DNA of 10,712 nt, from NCBI GenBank assembly GCA_036525535.1, contig DATDAH010000136.1, positions 1-10,712 on the forward strand, in the 5' to 3' direction. Positions 6,284 to 10,712 of this stretch are shown here, in pieces (the stretch's first letter is position 1; every line of letters starts with the position of its first letter). Origin of the DNA: DATDAH01 sp036525535. GTDB lineage: Bacteria; Actinomycetota; Acidimicrobiia; Acidimicrobiales; DATDAH01. The notes under the pieces are model-generated. The model had not been told where the DNA came from. It saw nothing but the letters and a program-made list of their open reading frames with translations, and ran no database searches. Position numbers and translations under genes: made by a program.

Positions 6284-7434
6284 CAGGCCACTCCGGCCGT
6301 GGCGGGCTCGTGGGAGGGGTGGATCGGGTCGGCGTCCAGCTCAGCCCGGCGGGCGTACGCCCAGCCCGGGCCCCGGACGACGAAGGACAGGCGGTCCGCC
6401 CAGTTGTCGCTGTCGGCCACGTCTCGGAGGATGTCCTTGTACTCGTGGGTGGCGATGGTCACCGGGTTGTCGGTGTGGATGTTCTTGGTCAGGCCGTAGA
6501 TGACCGGCTCGGCGTCATCCTCCCGCTCGAAGGTGCCGAACAGCCGGTCCCAGAGGATGAGGATCGAGCCGTGGTTCCGGTCGATGTAGCGCCGGTTGCG
6601 GCCGTGGTGGACCCGGTGATGCGAGGCGGTGTTGAACAGCTCCTCGAACCTGCCCAGCTTGGGGATCAGGTCGGTGTGGATCCAGAACTGGTACAGCAGG
6701 TTGACCCCGCGCGCCTGCTCGATGAGCGACGGCCGCACGCCCAGGTAGCAGAGGGCGCTGTAGGGCACGAACGTGCCGAACGAGTCGGCCACGGGCTGGC
6801 GCAGGGCGGTCGACAGGTTGAAGCGCTCGCTGCTGTGGTGCACGACGTGAATGGCCCACAGGTAGCGGGCCTCGTGCATGAGCCGGTGGTTCCAGTAGTA
6901 GATGAAGTCCCAGGCCGCGATCGTCCCGATGGCCGCGAGCACGCCGGTGCCCAGGTCCCGGGTCGACCGGCGCCTGTTCCAGACCCGCTTGGGCCGGGTG
7001 GCCGAGCCGATGGCGGACGTGAGGGCCACAGCCCCCGCGACCACCGCGGTCGGTCCGCCGTACCGGGCCACGAGCCGGGCCCGTTCGACAACCGGGTCAT
7101 CGGCGACGGTCTCGGGAGGCGGGGTCAGAGCGGCACCCTGTCGATGGCGGCGCACGATGCGATCGGCCACGGTTGTGGCCAACGCGGCCGTGGCCGCCAC
7201 GGCCAGGATCCCCTTACCGGTCTTCGAACGCTGGGGTGCGATCTTGTCGGCGACGGCGTGGGTGGCCATCGGGATGAACAGGCTGGCGGTGCCCATGGCC
7301 AGGTTGGCCAGGGTGTCGCCTCGCTCGTAGTCCGCCGCGGTGGGACCGATGCGCTCGGCCCGCCGCTTCAGCAGCCAGTTCTCCAGCCCCATCGAGCCGA
7401 AGTAGCCCGGCGTGGCGACAGCAGTCAGGTCCAC
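6283..7434 (-). CDS. Sterol desaturase / fatty acid hydroxylase family di-iron membrane protein
   Basis: From GTG 7434 the protein has 383 residues. The histidine clusters of the FA_hydroxylase family are clear: H183-x3-H187, H196-xx-H199-H200, H253 in WIHTD, H272-H273 and H276-H277 in SHHRVHHG, and H288 in NHGSILILWDRLFGTF. They would hold a di-iron centre at the cytoplasmic membrane face for oxygen-dependent hydroxylation or desaturation of a lipid. Hydrophobic segments near 39-60, 72-92, 128-145 and 162-182 suggest membrane spans. The N-terminal half has an extra basic, Ala-rich section of roughly 90 residues (about 68-160) before the catalytic core, making it longer than simple members. 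I start at GTG 7434 because VDLTAVATPGYFGSMGLENW looks like the family's first helix; the frame stays open to ATG 7548, but that extension is Arg/His-rich and unlike the family. ATG 7392 is an alternative. Confidence 0.9.
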   Translation of the reverse strand: MDLTAVATPGYFGSMGLENWLLKRRAERIGPTAADYERGDTLANLAMGTASLFIPMATHAVADKIAPQRSKTGKGILAVAATAALATTVADRIVRRHRQGAALTPPPETVADDPVVERARLVARYGGPTAVVAGAVALTSAIGSATRPKRVWNRRRSTRDLGTGVLAAIGTIAAWDFIYYWNHRLMHEARYLWAIHVVHHSSERFNLSTALRQPVADSFGTFVPYSALCYLGVRPSLIEQARGVNLLYQFWIHTDLIPKLGRFEELFNTASHHRVHHGRNRRYIDRNHGSILILWDRLFGTFEREDDAEPVIYGLTKNIHTDNPVTIATHEYKDILRDVADSDNWADRLSFVVRGPGWAYARRAELDADPIHPSHEPATAGVA

Positions 7435-7487
7435 GCCGGGATTCTCGCACGCTCGGGAGTGGATCGGACCGGCGACCTCCCTGCCGA

Positions 7488-7502
7488 CCGCCAGACTGGC
7501 GG
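7488..7502. repeat. 15-base odd palindrome upstream of the hydroxylase gene
   Basis: CCGCCAG and CTGGCGG flank a single central A, forming perfect 7-bp arms. It lies 53-68 bases upstream of GTG 7434 in the only gap inside the - strand gene cluster. It could be an operator for a dimeric regulator; chance symmetry in GC-rich DNA is also possible. Confidence 0.35.
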
Positions 7503-7585
7503 GGTGAGCCCGGGTGTGGCATCGCCGACGCCCTCCGACCACGAGCACAAAGCCCGCGCCGCCCTCGACTGACCCGATGCCTCGG

Positions 7586-8836
7586 CTACTGGGGGACTAT
7601 CTCCAGGAGGGGGCCGGACTGGGCAAGGAGGTAGAGCTCGTTGCCGGGCCCCTGGGCGAAGGAGACGGGGCCGTCTACGGGGTCCGCGATGGTTGCGTCG
7701 TCGACCACCGCGCCGTCGGTGACGGCCAGAGCCCGCAGGTCGCCGGCGCAGTAGTCGGCGTAGAGGTAGGCGCCGAACAGCTCGGGGATGGTCGATCCCC
7801 GGTACACGAACCCCCCGGTGACCGAGCAGCCACCTTCGGCATGGGTGTAGGTGAACACGGGCGGGGTGTGGTCCTCGGGCTCGACCCCGTCGTCGTAGGG
7901 CTGGTCGCCCTCCATCGCGTTCCAGCCCAGGTTCAGCCCCCGTCCGGCGTTCAGCCCGTCCGCGTCGGCGGGCAGGTGGTCGATCTCCTCGATCTCGTCC
8001 TGGCCGACGTCGCCCACCCAGAGGTCGCCCGTCGCCCGATCGAACGAGAAGCGCCAGGGGTTGCGGACGCCCTTCAGCCAGACCTCCGGCCGCGCCCCTT
8101 CCTCGCCCACGAAGGGGTTGTCGGCGGGGATGGCATAGGCGCTCCCGTCGATCCCGGCCGGGTCGATGCGCAGGATGGATCCCAGCAACTGGCCCCGATC
8201 CTGGCCCGCCTCCAGCGGGTCGCCCGCCGCGCCGCCGTCGCCCAGCCCGATGTAGAGGAGGCCGTCGGGCCCGAAGACCAGGTGACCGCCGTTGTGGTTG
8301 GGGAACGGCTGGTCCAACGCGAGCACGGTCCGGGCTGAGGTCTCGTCCAGCGCGCCGTCGTCGGCGATCGCGTACTCGACCACCCGGGAGTCGCCGTCCA
8401 GGTTGGTCGAGCTCACGTAGAGGTGGCCACCGTCGGGAGCGACGACGAGGCCGAGCAAGCCTCGCTCGCTGTCCGTGGTCGTCTCGTCCGTGATGTCGAG
8501 GACGGCGGTCGACTCGCCGGTGGCAAGGTCCAGGTCGCGCACGACGCCGGCCCGTTCGGCCAGATAGGCCCGGTCGGTGACACCCGGTCGAAACACGAGG
8601 TCGATCGGCTCCTCGAACTCACCGATGGTCTCGAAGCCGACGCGCACCCCGGTCACGGTGTCGACGTTGCCGAGTCGCACCAGCGTGGTCGTCGGCCCGT
8701 CCGTGGGTTCGACCTCCTCGACGATGGGCGCCCGGGTGTCGCTGGGCAGCTCCTCGTCGGCGTCGTCGCCACACCCGCCCGCCAGGAGGACCAGCGTCAC
8801 GGCGGTGCCGAGCGCACCCGCGGTCCGCCGCCTCAT
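7586..8836 (-). CDS. PQQ-dependent sugar dehydrogenase (GSDH/soluble glucose dehydrogenase family) lipoprotein
   Basis: The protein has 416 residues. It opens with basic MRRR, a hydrophobic stretch and a lipobox ending L-A-G-G-C22, followed by an acidic linker, so it should be exported and lipid-anchored outside the membrane. The rest is a beta-propeller of the GSDH family: GLLGLVVAPDG near 126-136, NHNGGHLVFGPDGLLYIGLGDGG near 180-202 with H181 corresponding to the catalytic base of soluble glucose dehydrogenase, DRGQLLGSILRIDP, and GVRNPWRFSFD with R258 and R262 in the conserved arginine site. Relatives oxidise aldose sugars with pyrroloquinoline quinone, though many have unknown substrates. 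No PQQ synthesis genes are in the window. Its ATG (8834-8836) overlaps the thioesterase stop as ATGA. Confidence 0.92.
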   Translation of the reverse strand: MRRRTAGALGTAVTLVLLAGGCGDDADEELPSDTRAPIVEEVEPTDGPTTTLVRLGNVDTVTGVRVGFETIGEFEEPIDLVFRPGVTDRAYLAERAGVVRDLDLATGESTAVLDITDETTTDSERGLLGLVVAPDGGHLYVSSTNLDGDSRVVEYAIADDGALDETSARTVLALDQPFPNHNGGHLVFGPDGLLYIGLGDGGAAGDPLEAGQDRGQLLGSILRIDPAGIDGSAYAIPADNPFVGEEGARPEVWLKGVRNPWRFSFDRATGDLWVGDVGQDEIEEIDHLPADADGLNAGRGLNLGWNAMEGDQPYDDGVEPEDHTPPVFTYTHAEGGCSVTGGFVYRGSTIPELFGAYLYADYCAGDLRALAVTDGAVVDDATIADPVDGPVSFAQGPGNELYLLAQSGPLLEIVPQ

Positions 8837-9705
8837 CGCATCAGCCGGACCAGCCCCTCCTGCACGACGGACACGGCCAGATCACCCCCGTGGGTGTAGA
8901 TCTCGCCCCGGGCCAAGCCCCGACCACGGCTGGTCGACGGGGTGTCCTGGACGTAGAGCAGCCATTCGTCGGCCCGGAACGGCCGGTGGAACCACATGGC
9001 GTGGTCGAGGCTGGCCATCATGATCCGCTCGTCCGCGGCCAGGGAACCGTGGGGCAGCAGCGTGGTGTCCAGCAGCGTCATGTCCGACGCGTACGTCAGC
9101 ACGCAGTGGTGCAGCACCGGATCGTCGGGCAGGCTCCCGTCGGCTCGCAACCACACCCGCTGGTGCGGGGGCCGCGGCTCGCGGCGCTGGCCCCACGACC
9201 AGTCGACGTTGCGGGTGTCGATGGGCCGGGGCCGGTCGAGATCGGCGCCGAAGCGCTCGGCGAACGGCTCCATCCGGGTCCGCCAGTCGGGCAACGTCTC
9301 CGGCTCGGGCGGCAGCGTGCCGTCCCACATGGCGTCGGCCAGGTCCACCTGGTGGTCGAGACCGTCTTCGAGCCGGTGGAACGACGCCTGCAGGTTGAAG
9401 ATGGCCTTCCCGTGCTGGACGGCCACGACCCGTCGAGTCGTGAACGAGCGCCCGTCCCGGATGCGGTCGACCTCGAACAGGATGGGCACCGTCGGGTCGC
9501 CGGGGCGCAGGAAGTAGGCGTGCAGCGAGTGCACCGGCCGGTCGGCGTCGACGGTACGGGCCGCGGCGACGAGGGCCTGGCCCGCCACCTGCCCCCCGAA
9601 CACCCGCTGGCGGTCCTCGTCCGGGCTGGTGCCTCGGAAGATGTTGACTTCGATGGCCTCGAGATCGAGCAGCGCGCAGAGGTCGTCGACCGCTTCCTGA
9701 GACAT
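8833..9705 (-). CDS. tesB: Acyl-CoA thioesterase II (TesB family)
   Basis: From ATG 9705 the protein has 290 residues, close to E. coli TesB, and forms two fused hot-dog domains. VFGGQVAGQALVAA at 35-48 and SLHAYFLRPGD at 60-70 mark the first, SLDHAMWFHRPF at 232-243 the second. The catalytic set is D208, S232 and Q282, with the same spacing (24 and 50) as Asp204, Thr228 and Gln278 of E. coli TesB; Ser for Thr keeps the hydroxyl. It hydrolyses acyl-CoA to free acid and CoA in the cytoplasm. ATG 9705 is preferred to upstream in-frame starts (such as 9819) because homology begins at MSQEAVDDLCALLDLE and a -10 element lies just upstream. It is the first gene of the - strand cluster and overlaps the dehydrogenase gene by four bases. 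Confidence 0.94.
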   Translation of the reverse strand: MSQEAVDDLCALLDLEAIEVNIFRGTSPDEDRQRVFGGQVAGQALVAAARTVDADRPVHSLHAYFLRPGDPTVPILFEVDRIRDGRSFTTRRVVAVQHGKAIFNLQASFHRLEDGLDHQVDLADAMWDGTLPPEPETLPDWRTRMEPFAERFGADLDRPRPIDTRNVDWSWGQRREPRPPHQRVWLRADGSLPDDPVLHHCVLTYASDMTLLDTTLLPHGSLAADERIMMASLDHAMWFHRPFRADEWLLYVQDTPSTSRGRGLARGEIYTHGGDLAVSVVQEGLVRLMR

Positions 9706-9713
9706 CAACGCGG

Positions 9714-9719
9714 ACCCTA
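9714..9719 (-). promoter_or_regulatory. Probable -10 element (TAGGGT) for the thioesterase operon
   Basis: On the - strand TAGGGT lies eight bases before ATG 9705, the distance expected if transcription starts at or next to the A of the start codon. This suggests a leaderless or near-leaderless message. The AGGG could instead serve as a Shine-Dalgarno sequence, so the two readings compete. No convincing -35 is seen. Confidence 0.5.
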
Positions 9720-9771
9720 CCGGTGCCGATAGGACGGCCATGGCCCTGGTCGATGCTCCCGCGCCCACCGC

Positions 9772-9777
9772 TACGAT
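9772..9777 (+). promoter_or_regulatory. Probable -10 element (TACGAT) for the GtrA-family gene, leaderless type
   Basis: TACGAT ends seven bases before ATG 9785, the geometry of leaderless actinobacterial promoters. It decides the start: ATG 9740 and ATG 9776 would lie upstream of or inside the promoter. The -35 region shows no clear match. Confidence 0.6.
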
Positions 9778-9784
9778 GGGCTTC

Positions 9785-10276
9785 ATGGCGAAGTCCCGCG
9801 CGGAAGTCCTCGCGCGCATCCGCGAGGCGGATTACCGCAAGATGCTGAAGTACTCAGCGGTCTCCGCCGTGGCCTTCCCGTTCACGCAGGTCATGCTGCT
9901 CATCTTCACCGTCGGCCTCGACTGGTCGTTCGTCAAGGCCAACCTCGTGGCCGTCACGATCATGGCCTTCCCTGCGTACCTCATGAACCGCTACTGGGTC
10001 TGGGGCAAGCGGGACAAGAACCGGTTCATGACCGAGGTCCTGCCGTTCTGGATCATCACGCTCATCGGCCTCGTCCTGTCGACCATCTGTGCCCACTACG
10101 CCGAGCAGTGGTTCGCCGGCTCGGAGCTCGCCGTCAACGTGGCCAACGCCGTGGGCTTCGGCCTCGTCTGGGTGTTCAAGTTCCTCTTCCTCGACCGGAT
10201 CATGTTCGGCAACCAGATGCACTTCCCGCCGGACGAGGAGCTCGACGCCGAGCTCGGGTCCGCGCCCGCCGTCTGA
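9785..10276 (+). CDS. GtrA-family integral membrane protein
   Basis: From ATG 9785 the protein has 163 residues with four hydrophobic segments, near 20-44, 48-68, 80-104 and 113-138. The pattern matches GtrA: a charged N-terminal helix (RIREADYRKMLKYS), MAFPAYLMNRYWVW at the end of the second span (the family's conserved N-R-x-W-V-W/F), and FGLVWVFKFLFLDRIMF in the fourth, followed by an acidic tail. GtrA proteins are linked to moving or handling polyprenyl-linked sugars for surface polysaccharides; no glycosyltransferase partner is visible here. The start is chosen from the TACGAT element. A methyltransferase gene begins six bases after the stop, so the two are probably one transcript. It diverges from the thioesterase gene with 79 bases between starts. 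Confidence 0.88.
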   Translation: MAKSRAEVLARIREADYRKMLKYSAVSAVAFPFTQVMLLIFTVGLDWSFVKANLVAVTIMAFPAYLMNRYWVWGKRDKNRFMTEVLPFWIITLIGLVLSTICAHYAEQWFAGSELAVNVANAVGFGLVWVFKFLFLDRIMFGNQMHFPPDEELDAELGSAPAV

Positions 10277-10281
10277 CCGCC

Positions 10282-10712
10282 TTGGACCCGCGCCTCCAGG
10301 CCGCCGCGGAGGCTGCCCGGGGCTTCATGCCGCCGGATGAGGGCCTGGCCCTCCATGACGCCGCGCTGGCCTCGCCCGGCCCCTTCCTCGAGGTCGGCAC
10401 CTACTGCGGCAAGTCGGCCGTGTACCTGGGCGCCGCCGCCGAGGCCAACGGCACCGTTCTCTTCACGGTTGACCACCACCGCGGCTCGGAGGAGAACCAG
10501 GCCGGATGGGAGCACCATGAGGCCGACCTGGTCGACCCCGACAGCGGGCTGATGGACACGCTGCCCCACTTCCGCCGCACCATCTTCGGGGCCGACCTGG
10601 AGGACGCCGTGGTCGCGATCATCGGCGACTCCACGACGGTGGCCGCCCACTGGACCACGCCCCTCGGCTTCTTGTTCATCGACGGTGGCCACGGCCCGGA
10701 GCCGGCGCATCG
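10282..10712 (+). CDS. Class I SAM-dependent methyltransferase (Methyltransf_24-like), 3' end outside the window
   Basis: The frame is open from TTG 10282 to the window edge, giving 143 residues. Motif I is FLEVGTYCGKSAVYLGAAA (about 35-53), the glycine-rich SAM-binding loop, followed by VLFTVDHHRGSEENQAGWEHH, where the acidic residue after strand 2 would meet the ribose, and FLFIDGGHGPEPAH at the end, the IDGxH motif of this family. TTG 10282 is the best start: no ATG or GTG lies between it and the GtrA stop in this frame, and MDPRLQAAAEAARGFMPPDEG reads as the family's N-terminal helix. ATG 10327 is an alternative that would lose 15 residues. No Shine-Dalgarno sequence is visible, so initiation probably relies on coupling to the GtrA stop five bases upstream. 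Substrate unknown. Confidence 0.88.
   Translation, partial: MDPRLQAAAEAARGFMPPDEGLALHDAALASPGPFLEVGTYCGKSAVYLGAAAEANGTVLFTVDHHRGSEENQAGWEHHEADLVDPDSGLMDTLPHFRRTIFGADLEDAVVAIIGDSTTVAAHWTTPLGFLFIDGGHGPEPAH

Noticed and set aside
5210..6499. A 429-codon + strand frame opposite the amidohydrolase gene
   Set aside because: It lies antisense to a gene with clear metal-binding motifs and crosses a gene boundary; the translation has no recognisable domain.
7435..7548. N-terminal extension of the hydroxylase-family gene to ATG 7548
   Set aside because: The extra 38 residues are Arg/His-rich, unlike the family, and cover the palindrome; family-like sequence begins at GTG 7434.
6310..7572. A 420-codon + strand frame opposite the hydroxylase-family gene
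   Set aside because: The opposite strand carries all the histidine clusters of FA_hydroxylase, so this frame is a high-GC shadow.
9706..9819. N-terminal extension of the thioesterase to ATG 9819
   Set aside because: It would run through the divergent promoter and into the GtrA gene; TesB similarity begins at ATG 9705.

Overview
This is a GC-rich bacterial stretch, roughly 70% G+C by eye. Gene content, GTG and TTG starts, TAnnnT -10 elements placed just before start codons, and protein families common in high-GC Gram-positives point to an actinobacterium. Acidimicrobiia is my best guess, from general resemblance only. Nothing in the window looks like a phage, a transposon, a CRISPR array or a complete RNA gene. 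Most of it is ordinary chromosomal coding sequence.

Left block, + strand (1-4638): the 3' end of a NarL/DesK-type sensor histidine kinase, its LuxR/NarL-type response regulator (4-base overlap), then a MacB/LolD-type ABC ATPase and a large two-module FtsX/MacB permease six bases behind it. An 11-bp perfect dyad with a 4-base loop sits between regulator and ATPase, directly upstream of a possible -10 element. It may be the regulator's operator or a terminator. The layout suggests an envelope-signal-responsive export module. A 13-bp-stem hairpin follows the permease.

Convergent non-coding gap (4639-5071): I find no credible gene. It holds that terminator-like hairpin, a short TTCG-rich imperfect repeat, and two interleaved inverted repeats at 4910-4965 arranged A-B-A'-B'. 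These are the least explained sequence in the window.

Middle and right block, - strand (9705 down to 5072): a TesB-type acyl-CoA thioesterase overlaps by four bases a lipoprotein of the PQQ-dependent sugar dehydrogenase (GSDH) family. After 151 bases comes a second tight pair, a sterol desaturase/fatty acid hydroxylase family membrane protein whose stop overlaps by one base the start of an amidohydrolase-2 (ACMSD-like) enzyme. The four may form one catabolic or lipid-modifying unit, but the substrates cannot be read from sequence.

Right edge, + strand (9785-10712): a GtrA-family four-helix membrane protein, diverging from the thioesterase across a 79-base gap, followed by a class I SAM-dependent methyltransferase that appears to start at TTG 10282 and runs off the window. 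Both divergent genes have a TAnnnT hexamer 7-8 bases before their ATG, as expected for leaderless transcripts. I found no clear new defence or mobile system. The strongest candidates for follow-up are the non-coding dyads and the two enzyme pairs.
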